In this document: piece after piece, positions 43,613-52,626 of the stretch
Position numbering within the stretch: the first letter of the stretch is position 1
Layout: each line of letters starts with the position of its first letter
DNA from: Coriobacteriia bacterium
GTDB lineage: Bacteria > Actinomycetota > Coriobacteriia > Anaerosomatales > SLCP01
Assembly (NCBI GenBank): GCA_030603745.1
Contig: JAUVXE010000001.1
Location: 62,001 to 126,000, forward strand
Reading direction: 5' to 3'
Length of the DNA stretch: 64,000 nt
Notes under the pieces: generated by a model
The model's database searches: none
Told to the model about the DNA's origin: nothing
What the model saw: the letters and a program-made list of their open reading frames with translations, nothing else
Position numbers and translations under genes: made by a program

Positions 43613-44581
43613 GTGCTCGCCGGATATCACCGGGTCGCGGTCGAACTGCGCAAGGCGCGTTCGGTCGCGGTCTGCTCACACGTCAAGCCCGATGGCGACG
43701 CGATCGGCTCGGTCCTCGCGCTGACGCTCGCGCTCCGCTCCGCCGGGATCGCCGCGGTCCCCACGCTCGCCGACCCGGCCGACCCTCCGTCGACCTACCG
43801 GTTCCTTCCGGGCTTCGGGCTGTTCGTCGCCGCCCGGGACCTCGAGCCCGTCGATGTGTTCGTCGCGCTCGACACGCCCAACCCCGACCGCCTCGGCGTC
43901 GCGGCCGCCCTCGCCGATTCGGCCCGGGCGACGCTCGTCCTCGACCATCACCCGGACAACACCGGGTTCGGCACGGTGAACCTGACCGATCCCGCCGCCG
44001 CCGCGACGGGACTCATGGTCTGGCGTCTCCTCGAGCCGCTCGGCGTCACGCCCACTGCAGACATCGCGCTCTGCTGCTGGGCCGCGCTCGTGACCGACAC
44101 GGGACGGTTCGCGTACGGCAACACCACCGCCGACGCCCTCCGGGACGCCGCTGCGATGCTCGAGGCCGGCGTCGATCCCGCCGAGGCGCACCGCCTACTC
44201 CACGAGAGCCGCAGCGGCGCGTCCCTCACGCTCGAGTCGACGGTGATGGGCCGCGTCGAGCTCGCCAACGACGGCCGGGTCGCGCACACGTGGGTCTCCT
44301 CGGCGGACTACGCCACCACGGGGGCGCGCGCCGAGGAGACCGAGCACCTCATCGACGGCGTTCGCGTGATCGACGGCATCGATGTGGCCGTCCTCATCCG
44401 GGTCCACGCCGACCACGTGCGCGTGAACCTCCGCGCCAAGACCGGTTTCGACGTCGGCGCGGTCGCCCGGAAACGGGGCGGGGGAGGACACGCTGCGGCC
44501 GCTGGCTACAGCACGGGGGGTACGCGCGAGTCGGTCCTCGCAGACCTGCTGCCCGACCTGCCGGGCGGCGCGTCGTCGTGA
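43613..44581 (+). CDS. nrnA: DHH-family oligoribonuclease / pAp phosphatase NrnA-type
   Basis: NrnA-type enzymes degrade short RNA oligonucleotides and dephosphorylate pAp. The 322-residue protein has the DHH domain (SHVKPDGDAIGSVLAL with Asp27 and Asp29, VALDTPNPDR, LVLDHHPDN) and the DHHA1 motif RGGGGHAAAAGY near the end. I start it at GTG 43613, four bases after rbfA, for a normal length. A GTG at 43571 inside rbfA is possible but lacks a ribosome site. In actinobacteria similar proteins also act on c-di-AMP breakdown products, so the substrate is uncertain. Confidence 0.92.
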   Translation: MLAGYHRVAVELRKARSVAVCSHVKPDGDAIGSVLALTLALRSAGIAAVPTLADPADPPSTYRFLPGFGLFVAARDLEPVDVFVALDTPNPDRLGVAAALADSARATLVLDHHPDNTGFGTVNLTDPAAAATGLMVWRLLEPLGVTPTADIALCCWAALVTDTGRFAYGNTTADALRDAAAMLEAGVDPAEAHRLLHESRSGASLTLESTVMGRVELANDGRVAHTWVSSADYATTGARAEETEHLIDGVRVIDGIDVAVLIRVHADHVRVNLRAKTGFDVGAVARKRGGGGHAAAAGYSTGGTRESVLADLLPDLPGGASS

Positions 44582-45510
44582 GCAGGTCCAGGCGCGGGGT
44601 CACCGGGCTTTCCGGCGTGCTGCTCATCGACAAGCCCGCAGGGATGACGAGTCACGACGTCGTCTCAGCGGTCCGTCGCGCCACGGGCGAGCGACGGGTC
44701 GGACACGCCGGCACGCTCGACCCGGCCGCGACCGGCCTCCTCGTGGTCCTCGTGGGCCCTGCCACGCGCCTCGCGCCCTACCTCACCGCGGCCGACAAGT
44801 CCTACGAGGCCACGGTGGTCTTTGGGACGAGGACCGACACCGACGACGTCGAGGGGGCGGTGGTCGAGACGGCCCCCGTACCGCCCGCCCTCTCCGACCC
44901 TGCCTTCGCCCGTGACCTGGTCGACGGCTTGAAGGGCGTCTCAGAGCAGCTGCCCCCCTCGTACTCCGCGATCAAGCGTGACGGCAAGGTCGCCCACCGT
45001 GCCGCCCGCCAGGGCGCCCCGCTCGAGCTCCAGTCCCGCACGATCGAGGTGCTCGACGCGCGACTGAAGAGCGTGACCGACTCGATTCCGCTCGTCTGGG
45101 ACCTCACGCTCACCGTGTCGAAGGGCACGTACGTCCGCGCGATCGCGCGCGACCTCGGCCATACAGCGGGGACCGTGGCCCATCTCGGCGCGTTGCGCAG
45201 GACCGCGAGCGGCCCGGCGCGCCTCGCCGATGCGCACACCCTCGCCGAGGTCGTCGACGCCGGCCCCGCCGTCGACCGGCTCTTCGCGGACCCGGTGCCA
45301 TTGCTCGCCATGCCCGCCCTGGAAGCGGACGCGCACGCTGCGGCCGCCGTCGCCCATGGAGCCCCCGTCGCAGCGGCGCTCGCCGACGAAGCGCCCGGTG
45401 ACGCCGTCGCCGTGGTACGAGGTGACCGTCTCCTCGGCATCTACCGCCGCAGGGGACACGACGATATGCTCAAGGCCGAGATCGTCGTCCCCGGAGGCGT
45501 CAGCCGATGA
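44578..45510 (+). CDS. truB: tRNA pseudouridine55 synthase TruB
   Basis: TruB makes pseudouridine 55 in the T loop of tRNA. The 310-residue protein has SGVLLIDKPAGMTSHDVV and the catalytic Asp in GHAGTLDPAATGLL. The middle block is KSYEATVVFGTRTDTDD, and QLPPSYSAIKRDGK and VSKGTYVRAIARDLG follow. The GTG at 44578 overlaps the nrnA stop. Its stop overlaps ribF. All the expected active-site features are present. Confidence 0.96.
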   Translation: MSRSRRGVTGLSGVLLIDKPAGMTSHDVVSAVRRATGERRVGHAGTLDPAATGLLVVLVGPATRLAPYLTAADKSYEATVVFGTRTDTDDVEGAVVETAPVPPALSDPAFARDLVDGLKGVSEQLPPSYSAIKRDGKVAHRAARQGAPLELQSRTIEVLDARLKSVTDSIPLVWDLTLTVSKGTYVRAIARDLGHTAGTVAHLGALRRTASGPARLADAHTLAEVVDAGPAVDRLFADPVPLLAMPALEADAHAAAAVAHGAPVAAALADEAPGDAVAVVRGDRLLGIYRRRGHDDMLKAEIVVPGGVSR

Positions 45511-46439
45511 GCGTCCGCGTGATCATGTGGGAGGAGGGCACGCACCCGATCGGTCCCGCGGTGGTCGCGATCGGGGTCTTCGACGGCGTCCACCTCGGCC
45601 ATCAGGCGCTCATCGCCTCGGCGTGCGAGGACGCTCGCGCACGCGGGGTCTCGGCGGCGGCGCTGACGTTCGACCGTGACCCCGACCAGGTCGTGACCCC
45701 GGACAGCGCCGCGCCCCAGCTGCTCTCGATCGAGGACAAGTGCCGCTTCCTCGCCCAGGCGGGTGCCGACACCGTTCTCGTGATCCCGTTCGACGTGGCG
45801 GTGGCGGCGCTGCCGCCCGAGCGCTTCGTCGAGGGCATCCTCGCGGGCGCGTGCACCCCGCTCGCCGTCCACGTGGGCGAGGACTTCCGGTTCGGCCGAT
45901 TCGCCGAGGGGGACGTCCGCACGCTGCTCTCGCTCGGCCAGGCCCACGGGTTCGACGTCCGCCCGCACTCCCTCGTGACCGCCGGCGGCGCCCCGGTCAC
46001 CTCGACGCGGATCAGGGCCCTCGTCGCGGCCGGGGCCGTCGCCGATGCGGCGACTCTGCTCGGCAGGTCGCACCGGGTGGCCGGGATGGTGACCCGCGGG
46101 AGAGGGGAGGGAGTCGCGCTCCTCGGCATCCCCACCGCCAACGTGGTGCCGGCCGCCTTCTCGGCCCTCCCGGCCGACGGCGTCTACGCGGGGGGCGCCG
46201 AGGTCGGCGACACTGGATACCCCGCGGCGATCTCGGTGGGGGTCCCGCCCTCGTTCCCCGGTGCGCACCACGTGCTCGAGGCCCACCTGCTCGGGTTTCA
46301 CGGTGACCTCGTACACCGGGAGATCACGCTCACCTTCTCCGAGCGGCTTCGCGATCAGCGCCGGTTCTCCTCGACGGACGACCTCGCGCGCGCGATGCGC
46401 GACGACATCGCCCGGGCGGGAGCGCGCGCGTCCGGGTGA
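45507..46439 (+). CDS. ribF: Bifunctional riboflavin kinase / FAD synthetase RibF
   Basis: RibF makes FMN and FAD, cofactors used in this window by FabK, its paralogue and TrmFO. The 310-residue protein has the nucleotidyltransferase half (VAIGVFDGVHLGHQALI, STRIRALVAAG). The kinase half begins near residue 185 (GEGVALLGIPTANVVP, YAAISVG-like GYPAAISVGVPPSFPG, LEAHLLGFHGDLVHREI). The ATG overlaps truB. There is no FMN riboswitch in front of it, as expected inside a translation operon. Confidence 0.95.
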   Translation: MSVRVIMWEEGTHPIGPAVVAIGVFDGVHLGHQALIASACEDARARGVSAAALTFDRDPDQVVTPDSAAPQLLSIEDKCRFLAQAGADTVLVIPFDVAVAALPPERFVEGILAGACTPLAVHVGEDFRFGRFAEGDVRTLLSLGQAHGFDVRPHSLVTAGGAPVTSTRIRALVAAGAVADAATLLGRSHRVAGMVTRGRGEGVALLGIPTANVVPAAFSALPADGVYAGGAEVGDTGYPAAISVGVPPSFPGAHHVLEAHLLGFHGDLVHREITLTFSERLRDQRRFSSTDDLARAMRDDIARAGARASG

Positions 46440-46456
46440 GACCCGTATCACCCGGT

Positions 46457-46486
46457 CCGCCCCCGCGTGAGCCCTCGCGCGGGCGG
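46457..46486 (+). terminator. Hairpin after ribF
   Basis: CCGCCCCCGCG (46457-46467) and CGCGCGGGCGG (46476-46486) pair with one mismatch in 11, with an eight-base loop. It sits between the ribF stop and the rpsO promoter and has no T tract. Its position suggests it ends the long nusA-ribF transcript. Confidence 0.5.
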
Positions 46487-46494
46487 ATGACTCC

Positions 46495-46503
46495 TGCTAT
46501 ACT
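46495..46503 (+). promoter_or_regulatory. rpsO promoter (extended -10)
   Basis: TGCTATACT is a perfect extended -10 element. The leader to the rpsO ATG is about 87 bases and includes CCCCCG (from 46523) able to pair with CGGGGG (from 46564) over a long loop, a possible uS15 autoregulatory structure that I cannot assign to a known class. Confidence 0.6.
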
Positions 46504-46596
46504 GCTCAGGTTGTCATGACTACCCCCGCCCGGGACGTTCGACTCACCGACGGCGATCTCAGACGGGGGCGGACCCCACAGGAAGGTGGACCACGC

Positions 46597-46866
46597 ATGC
46601 CCCTTGAGAAGGATGTCACCGCACAGATCATCGCCGAGCACGCCCGCACCGAGGGCGACACCGGCTCCCCCGAGGTCCAGATCGCGCTGCTCACCCAGCG
46701 TATCCGCGATCTCACCGAGCACCTCAAGACCCACAAGAAGGACCACCACACCCGCCGCGGCCTGCTGAAGCTCGTCGGTCAGCGCCGTCGCCTGCTCGGG
46801 TACCTCAAGAAGACCGACATCGAGCGTTACCGCGACATCGTCGCGAAGCTCGGCATCAGAGGGTAA
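46597..46866 (+). CDS. rpsO: Small ribosomal subunit protein uS15
   Basis: The 89-residue size is exact for uS15, which binds 16S rRNA helix 22. The sequence has [20 protein letters not shown], the [19 protein letters not shown] block and the C-terminal [19 protein letters not shown] 46597 lies six bases after GGAAGGTGGA. An ATG at 46516 in frame would add a non-homologous leader and is rejected. It pairs with pnp downstream as in most bacteria. Confidence 0.98.
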   Translation: MPLEKDVTAQIIAEHARTEGDTGSPEVQIALLTQRIRDLTEHLKTHKKDHHTRRGLLKLVGQRRRLLGYLKKTDIERYRDIVAKLGIRG

Positions 46867-46883
46867 GAACAGGTTCGGGACCC

Positions 46884-46938
46884 AGAAGGCGGGAGAACCT
46901 CTCCCGCCTTCTCACTACCGGTCGCCCGTCGCGACCGG
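46884..46938 (+). promoter_or_regulatory. Tandem hairpins between rpsO and pnp (possible RNase III site)
   Basis: The first hairpin pairs AGAAGGCGGGAGA (46884-46896) with TCTCCCGCCTTCT (46900-46912), 13 bp perfect with a three-base loop. The second pairs CCGGTCGC (46918-46925) with GCGACCGG (46931-46938), with a five-base loop. Neither has a T tract. In E. coli and Streptomyces the same interval holds a structure cut by RNase III that governs PNPase autoregulation. Confidence 0.65.
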
Positions 46939-46998
46939 TCGCGACCGTATCCCCCGCGCACGGGGCGCGAGGGGACGAGGCAGAGGAAGTAGGAGTAG

Positions 46999-49185
46999 AT
47001 GCAGAAGATCGTCGAGCGTTTCGAGCTGTACGGCAAGGAGTACGTCCTGGAGACCGGCGAGCTGGCCAAGCAGGCCGGCGGCGCCGTGGTGGTGCGCCAG
47101 GGCGATACGATGGTACTGGTCACCGCCACCGCGTCCAGGAACCCGAAGGACCTGGACTTCTTCCCGCTCACCGTCGACTTCGAAGAGCGGATGTACGCCG
47201 CGGGCAAGCTGCCCGGCGGCTTCATCAAGCGTGAGGCCCGCCCGAGCGAGAAGGCGATCCTCACCGCGCGTATGATCGATCGTCCGCTGCGCTCGGCCTT
47301 CGCCGACGGCTTCCGCAACGAGGTGCAGATCATCGCCACGGTCCTCTCGGCCGACCAGGTGAACCAGCCCGACGTGATCTCGATCATGGGCGCCTCCGCG
47401 GCGCTGCTCGCCGCCGGCATCCCGTTCGAGGGCCCGCTGGCCGGCGTGCGCATCGCACGCATCGACGGCGAGTTCGTGGTCAACCCGACCTTCGACGAGC
47501 TCGAGCTCTCCGACCTCGACCTGGTCGTCGCCGGTTCGCCCGACGCGGTCTACATGATCGAGGCCGGCGCCTACGAGGTCTCCGAGGACGAGATGCTCGC
47601 CGCGCTGACCTTCGCCCAGGAGGCGATCACCGAGTTCTGTGCCGTCCAGGAGCGCTTCGTCGCCCAGACCGACGTCACGCCGATGGACGTGCCGCTCTAC
47701 ACCATCGACGAGTCGCTGCGCGAGCGGGTGTTCGCCGCCGGCGCCGAGAAGATGCGCGCCGCGCTCCGCAACCCTGACAAGCACGCCCGCATGGACGGCG
47801 TGGCCGCGGTCAAGGACGAGGTGCTCGCCACCTTCACCGAGGACGAACTCGCCGAGAGCGGCAAGGACGTCAAGTCGCTCCTCAAGGAGCTTGAGAAGAC
47901 CACCATGCGCCGCATGGTCCTCGACGAGGGCGAGCGCGCCGACGGCCGCACGGTCGACGAGGTCCGCCAGGTCACGAGCGTTGCGGGCTACCTGCCGCGC
48001 GCCCACGGCTCCGGGCTCTTCACCCGCGGCCAGACCCAGGTCCTCTCGGTCCTGACCCTCGGCATGCTCTCTGAGTGGCAGCGCATCGACACCATCGACG
48101 TCACCGAGGGCAAGCGCTACCTGCACCACTACAACTTCCCGCCCTTCTGCACCGGCGAGACCGGCTTCATGCGCGGACCGAAGCGCCGCGAGATCGGTCA
48201 CGGCGCGCTCGCCGAGCGTGCCCTCGTGCCGGTGCTGCCGCCCGAGGACGAGTTCCCCTACACGATCCGTATCGTCTCGGAGGTCCTCGAGTCCAACGGC
48301 TCGAGCTCCATGGGCTCGGTCTGCGGCTCGACGCTCGCGCTGATGGACGCCGGCGTACCGATCAAGGCGCCGGTCTCCGGCATCGCGATGGGTCTCATCA
48401 AGGAGGGTGACGAGGTCGCGGTCCTCTCGGACATCCAGGGCCTCGAGGACTTCCTCGGCGACATGGACTTCAAGGTCGCGGGCACCGAGAAGGGCATCAC
48501 CGCGCTGCAGATGGACAACAAGGCCAAGGGGCTCTCGTACGAGATCCTCGAGACCGCCCTCCGCCAGGCGCAGCAGGGCCGTGCGCACATCCTCGGCAAG
48601 ATGCTCGACGCCATCGACGTCCCGCGCGAGTCGCTCTCCGAGTACGCGCCCCGCATCCTTACCGTGAAGATCCCGGTCGACAAGATCCGTGACGTCATCG
48701 GCTCGGGCGGCAAGGTCATCCGCGGCATCCAGGAGGAGACCGGCGCCCAGATCGACATCCAGGAGGACGGCACCATCTTCGTCGCCGCGCGCGACAAGGG
48801 CGGCGAGGAGGCGGTCCGCCGCATCCAGCTCATCGTCAAGGTCCCCGAGGTCGGCGAGCGCTACAAGGGCCGCGTCGTGTCGATCCAGGCGTTCGGCGCG
48901 TTCATCGAGCTCACCCCGGGCAAGGACGGCCTGCTCCACATCTCGCGCGTGGCCAAGGGCCGCGTCGAGAAGGTCGAGGACGTGTTGACCGTGGGCGACG
49001 AGGTCGAGGTCGAGGTGCTCGACATCGACGACCGCGGGAAGATCTCGCTCGACCGCATCGACAAGCCCGACGCCCCGCCGTCCTCCGGCGGAGGGGAGCG
49101 ACGCTCCGAGGGTGGCGGCGACCGGCCCGGCGGCGGGCGCGACCGCGACCGTGGCGGGGACCGCAAGCCCCGTCGTCGCCACTAG
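46999..49185 (+). CDS. pnp: Polyribonucleotide nucleotidyltransferase (PNPase)
   Basis: PNPase degrades RNA from the 3' end phosphorolytically and can add tails. The 728-residue protein has two RNase PH domains joined by an alpha-helical domain (FFPLTVDFEERMYAAGKLPG, MIDRPLRSAF, YNFPPFCTGETGF-type block, SNGSSSMGSVCGSTLALMDAG), a KH domain at about 555-615 (RDVIGSGGKVIRGIQEETGA) and an S1 domain at about 619-690. The last 35 residues form a Gly/Arg-rich basic tail. It starts at ATG 46999. RNase J, its likely partner in decay, is 4.4 kb downstream. Confidence 0.97.
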   Translation: MQKIVERFELYGKEYVLETGELAKQAGGAVVVRQGDTMVLVTATASRNPKDLDFFPLTVDFEERMYAAGKLPGGFIKREARPSEKAILTARMIDRPLRSAFADGFRNEVQIIATVLSADQVNQPDVISIMGASAALLAAGIPFEGPLAGVRIARIDGEFVVNPTFDELELSDLDLVVAGSPDAVYMIEAGAYEVSEDEMLAALTFAQEAITEFCAVQERFVAQTDVTPMDVPLYTIDESLRERVFAAGAEKMRAALRNPDKHARMDGVAAVKDEVLATFTEDELAESGKDVKSLLKELEKTTMRRMVLDEGERADGRTVDEVRQVTSVAGYLPRAHGSGLFTRGQTQVLSVLTLGMLSEWQRIDTIDVTEGKRYLHHYNFPPFCTGETGFMRGPKRREIGHGALAERALVPVLPPEDEFPYTIRIVSEVLESNGSSSMGSVCGSTLALMDAGVPIKAPVSGIAMGLIKEGDEVAVLSDIQGLEDFLGDMDFKVAGTEKGITALQMDNKAKGLSYEILETALRQAQQGRAHILGKMLDAIDVPRESLSEYAPRILTVKIPVDKIRDVIGSGGKVIRGIQEETGAQIDIQEDGTIFVAARDKGGEEAVRRIQLIVKVPEVGERYKGRVVSIQAFGAFIELTPGKDGLLHISRVAKGRVEKVEDVLTVGDEVEVEVLDIDDRGKISLDRIDKPDAPPSSGGGERRSEGGGDRPGGGRDRDRGGDRKPRRRH

Positions 49186-49191
49186 GCGCTC

Positions 49192-50454
49192 GTGGCCGAG
49201 CCGATGTTCTACCGCGAGACGGTCCTCGACAACGGCGTGACGGTGCTCACCGAGTCGCTCGACGCGGTGCGCTCCGTCGCGCTCGGCGTCTGGTTCTCGG
49301 TAGGCAGCCGTGACGAGTCGCCGGCCGAGGCCGGGATGTCCCACTTCATGGAGCACATGATGTTCAAGGGCACCCCGACCCGGTCGGCGGCCGACATCTC
49401 GGAGACGTTCGACCGCCTCGGCGCGGAACTCAACGCTTTCACGAGCAAGGAGTACACCTGCTACTACGCTCGGGTGATCGACGAGCACCTTCCCACCGCG
49501 GTCGAGGTCCTCTCGGACATGGTCGCCAACGCGACACTCGCCGAAGACGCCTGCGCGCGCGAGCGCGAGGTCGTCATCGAGGAGATCGCGCGGATGGAGG
49601 ACACGCCCGACGACCGCATCCATGAGCTCTTCGCCCGCACGCTGTGGCCCGGCCACCCCATCGGCCTGCCGATCCTCGGCGGGCGCGAGACCGTGGGCGG
49701 GTTCGACCACGCGCAGTCGGTGACGTTCCGTGAGCGGCACTATCTCACCGGCAACTGCGTGGTGGCCGCGGCCGGGAGCGTGGACCACGACGCCCTCGTC
49801 GACCTGGTCCGCACCCATCTCGACCTGCCGCGCGGCCCGCGCAGCACGCGGCCGGCCGCCGAGGCCCCCGACACGGGACGCCTCGCGGTCCTGCGGAAGG
49901 ACACCGAGCAGGCCCACATCTGCTACGGGGCCACCTGCCTCTCGGCGCGCCATCCCGACCGTTTCGCCCTCACAGTGCTCGACACGGTCCTCGGCGGGGG
50001 GATGTCCTCACGGCTCTTCCAGGAGATCCGGGAGAAGAAGGGGCTCGTCTACTCGGTCTACAGCTTCCACGCGCTCTACCAGGACACCGGTCAGTTCACC
50101 GTCTACGCGGGGACCCGTCCGTCCAACGCCGAGCAGGTGGTCCGCCTCATCCAGGCCGAGATCGCCCGGGTGCTCGACTCAGGCATCACCGCCGAGGAAC
50201 TCGACCGGGCCAAGGAGTCCATCAAGGGCCACCTCGTGCTCGGACTCGAGAGCACCCGCAACCGGATGACACGCCTCGGCAAGAACCTGGTCACCGGCGG
50301 GGAGCTCCTCTCGGTCGACGAGGTCGTGAACCGCATCGACGCGGTGGATCGCGAGACCGTCAGCCGCCTCGCGCACGACGTCCTCGGCGGCCAGAAGGTC
50401 CTCGCGATGATCGGCCCGTTCGACGCCGACGCCGTCTCGCACCTCGTCGAGTAG
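49192..50454 (+). CDS. M16-family zinc metallopeptidase (processing-peptidase type)
   Basis: A 420-residue pitrilysin-family peptidase related to mitochondrial processing peptidase beta and to the Bacillus MlpA/YmxG protein encoded after pnp. The inverted zinc motif HFMEH is at residues 51-55 (GMSHFMEHMMFKGT), with the third ligand Glu131 in EREVVIEEI. The second M16 domain contains GGGMSSRLFQEIREKKGLVY. The GTG at 49192, six bases after pnp, has only a weak ribosome site; ATG 49204 is an alternative. There is no signal peptide, so it is probably cytoplasmic. Its substrate is unknown. Confidence 0.92.
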   Translation: MAEPMFYRETVLDNGVTVLTESLDAVRSVALGVWFSVGSRDESPAEAGMSHFMEHMMFKGTPTRSAADISETFDRLGAELNAFTSKEYTCYYARVIDEHLPTAVEVLSDMVANATLAEDACAREREVVIEEIARMEDTPDDRIHELFARTLWPGHPIGLPILGGRETVGGFDHAQSVTFRERHYLTGNCVVAAAGSVDHDALVDLVRTHLDLPRGPRSTRPAAEAPDTGRLAVLRKDTEQAHICYGATCLSARHPDRFALTVLDTVLGGGMSSRLFQEIREKKGLVYSVYSFHALYQDTGQFTVYAGTRPSNAEQVVRLIQAEIARVLDSGITAEELDRAKESIKGHLVLGLESTRNRMTRLGKNLVTGGELLSVDEVVNRIDAVDRETVSRLAHDVLGGQKVLAMIGPFDADAVSHLVE

Positions 50455-50476
50455 AGCCGAAGGGAGGCCGGATCCG

Positions 50477-51262
50477 ATGATAGAGGTCGTTGTGAGCGGC
50501 GCAGCCGGTCGCATGGGCGCCGAGGTCGTGCGCGCAGTGGCCGCCGCGGAAGACATGCGCGTCGCCGCCGCGGTCGATCCCGCGAACGCGGGACGGGCGA
50601 TCGACGACGGCTCCGGCTCGACCGTGACGTGCGAGCCCGATCTCGCCGCAGCGCTCAGGCGGACCTCGGCCGACGTGATGGTCGACTTCACGCATCCCGC
50701 TGCCGTCGAGGCCAACCTCGAGATCGCACTCTCCGCCGGCGTCGACGCCGTCGTCGGCACCACCGGCATCCCCATCGAGACCCTCCAGCGCTTGGCCGAC
50801 GACGCGCCGGCGGGCACCTGCCTGTTCATGGCGCCCAACTTCGCGATCGGCGCGGTGCTGATGATGCGCTTCGCCGCCGAGGCCGCCCGCTACCTCCCGC
50901 ACGCCGAGGTCATCGAGTTGCACCACGACCGCAAGGCCGACGCGCCGAGCGGCACCGCCCTGCGCACCGCCGGCCTGATCGCCGAGGCCCGCGCCGAGGC
51001 CCCTGTGGTGCCGTGGCGCGAGAGTGAGCTCGCCGAGGGAGCGCGCGGTGCGCTCGTCGACGACGTGGCGGTGCACAGCGTGCGCCTGCCCGGCCTCGTC
51101 GCGCATCAGGAGGTCCTCTTCGGCGGGCAGGGCCAGACCCTCACGATCCGCCACGACTCGATCGACCGCACGTCGTTCATGCCGGGTGTCGTGCTCGCGA
51201 TCCGCGAGGTCGGCACCCGCTCGGGCCTGATCGTCGGGCTCGAGCACCTCATGGGGGAGTGA
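50477..51262 (+). CDS. dapB: 4-hydroxy-tetrahydrodipicolinate reductase DapB
   Basis: DapB reduces hydroxytetrahydrodipicolinate in the lysine/diaminopimelate pathway that feeds peptidoglycan cross-bridges. The 261-residue enzyme has [15 protein letters not shown] for NAD(P)H binding, VDFTHPAAV and GTTGIPIE. The catalytic [18 protein letters not shown] (His-His and Lys) is present, and [21 protein letters not shown] closes it. It begins at ATG 50477 after AGGGAGG. lysC follows after one base and dapA comes next; asd, expected between them in Bacillus, is absent. Confidence 0.96.
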   Translation: MIEVVVSGAAGRMGAEVVRAVAAAEDMRVAAAVDPANAGRAIDDGSGSTVTCEPDLAAALRRTSADVMVDFTHPAAVEANLEIALSAGVDAVVGTTGIPIETLQRLADDAPAGTCLFMAPNFAIGAVLMMRFAAEAARYLPHAEVIELHHDRKADAPSGTALRTAGLIAEARAEAPVVPWRESELAEGARGALVDDVAVHSVRLPGLVAHQEVLFGGQGQTLTIRHDSIDRTSFMPGVVLAIREVGTRSGLIVGLEHLMGE

Positions 51263-51263
51263 C

Positions 51264-52490
51264 GTGGAGCGCACCACCCGACCCATCGTCGTCATGAAGT
51301 TCGGCGGCACCTCGGTCGCGACCCCCGCAGGCCGCGAAGCGATCGCGCGCCGTGTCCGGGCGGCACTCGACGACGGCCACGCCCCGGTCGTCGTCGTCTC
51401 GGCCATGGGTCGCCGAGGGGCCCCGTACGCCACGGACACCCTCCTCGGCCTACTCGAGGACCTGCCCGGCGACGAGGCCGAGCGCGACTGGCTGATGGCC
51501 GCCGGGGAGATCATCTCCGCGGTCGTGTGCTCCCACGAGCTCCGGGGGGCCGGCATCCCGGCGAAGGCCTTCACCGGGCCTGAGGCGGGGATCGCCACCG
51601 ACGGGGTGCACGGCTCCGCCGCCGTCACGAGCGTGTACCCCGGACCGCTGCTCTCCGCGCTCTCCGCGGGCACCGTGCCGGTGGTCGCCGGGTTCCAGGG
51701 GATGGCCGACGACGGCCGGCTCACCACGCTCGGCAGGGGAGGCACCGACACCACGGCATGCGCTCTCGGCGTCGCGCTCTCGGCCGAGTCGGTCGAGATC
51801 TACACCGACGTCGACGGCGTCGCGACCGCCGACCCGCGCGCCTGCGAGGACACGCGCGTACTGGAGACCATCCGGGCCGACGAGCTCTTCCAGATGGCCC
51901 GCCACGGATCGCGGGTCGTGCACACGCCCGCCGCCGAGCTCGCCCTCGCGAGCGGCCTGGCCGTCCGGGTCCGCAACACCTTCTCCGACCATCCCGGCAC
52001 CGAGGTCGCCGACATCGCCGGCTACCGTCCGGACCGTGTCGCGACCGCGGTCTCCCACGCAGACGGCGTGGCCCGTCTGCGCGTCTCGCTGCCCGCGCCC
52101 GAAGGCACCCGTGCGCACATGTCCGCGCAGACCCGGGTCTACCGTGCGATGGCGGAGGCCGGCGTCTCGCTCGACATGTTCACCCCGGTGGGAGAGAGCC
52201 TCGTCTTCTCGATCCCCGAGCCGATGCTCGACGCGGCCTGCTCGGTGCTCTCCTCCCTCGGCCTGACCTACCAGGTGCAGGCCGGGCTCGCCAAGGTCAC
52301 GCTCGTGGGCGCCGGCATGCACGGGGTGCCCGGCGTGATGGCGCGCCTCGCCGAGAGCCTCGATCGCGCGGGCGTCACCGTACTGCAGACCGCCGACTCG
52401 CACGCGACCATCTCGGTGCTCATCCCCGCCGAGGAGACCTCGACCGCCGTTCAGGCGCTCCACGCCGGGTTCGACCTCGGAGGACAGTGA
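51264..52490 (+). CDS. lysC: Aspartokinase
   Basis: Aspartokinase phosphorylates aspartate, the first step to lysine, DAP, threonine and methionine. The 408-residue protein has the kinase motifs [37 protein letters not shown] and [14 protein letters not shown]. Two C-terminal ACT domains (about 265-405, including [14 protein letters not shown] and [18 protein letters not shown]) are usual feedback-inhibition sites. The GTG start follows dapB by one base. Placement with dapB and dapA resembles the Bacillus dapG isozyme, which serves DAP synthesis. Confidence 0.95.
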   Translation: MERTTRPIVVMKFGGTSVATPAGREAIARRVRAALDDGHAPVVVVSAMGRRGAPYATDTLLGLLEDLPGDEAERDWLMAAGEIISAVVCSHELRGAGIPAKAFTGPEAGIATDGVHGSAAVTSVYPGPLLSALSAGTVPVVAGFQGMADDGRLTTLGRGGTDTTACALGVALSAESVEIYTDVDGVATADPRACEDTRVLETIRADELFQMARHGSRVVHTPAAELALASGLAVRVRNTFSDHPGTEVADIAGYRPDRVATAVSHADGVARLRVSLPAPEGTRAHMSAQTRVYRAMAEAGVSLDMFTPVGESLVFSIPEPMLDAACSVLSSLGLTYQVQAGLAKVTLVGAGMHGVPGVMARLAESLDRAGVTVLQTADSHATISVLIPAEETSTAVQALHAGFDLGGQ

Positions 52491-52525
52491 CGCCTCCGCC
52501 ACTTCGCAGCTCCGTGACGGAGGCG
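52491..52525 (+). terminator. Hairpin between lysC and dapA
   Basis: CGCCTCCG (52491-52498) and CGGAGGCG (52518-52525) form an 8 bp stem directly after the lysC stop. An alternative inner stem CTCCG/CGGAG uses the same 3' arm. There is no T tract. It could limit transcription into dapA. The 136-base gap is too short and lacks conserved elements for a lysine riboswitch. The sequence near 52558 (CACAAT) is only a weak promoter candidate. Confidence 0.45.
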
Positions 52526-52626
52526 GGCGGCACACGCCTCACCTGCGTCGTTTGTGGCACAATGGTGCAGTCCGATGAGCACTCGCCGGTGTCGGCCGGC
52601 TCGACATACGCTGGAGTGAACAGGCC

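Noticed and set aside
45400-45510. FMN riboswitch before ribF
   Set aside because: ribF overlaps truB by four bases and there is no intergenic leader to contain an aptamer.
46516-46596. Upstream ATG extending rpsO by 27 codons
   Set aside because: The extension has no homology to uS15, lies between promoter and ribosome site, and the ATG at 46597 gives the exact family length of 89 residues.
46915-49953. A 1012-codon open frame on the minus strand across pnp and the M16 gene
   Set aside because: It spans two well-supported + strand genes in mirror frame. Low-complexity Asp/Val/Leu/Arg composition and no domain mark it as a GC-bias shadow.
52491-52626. Lysine riboswitch before dapA
   Set aside because: The interval is only 136 bases and shows none of the conserved junction elements of the roughly 180-base lysine aptamer.
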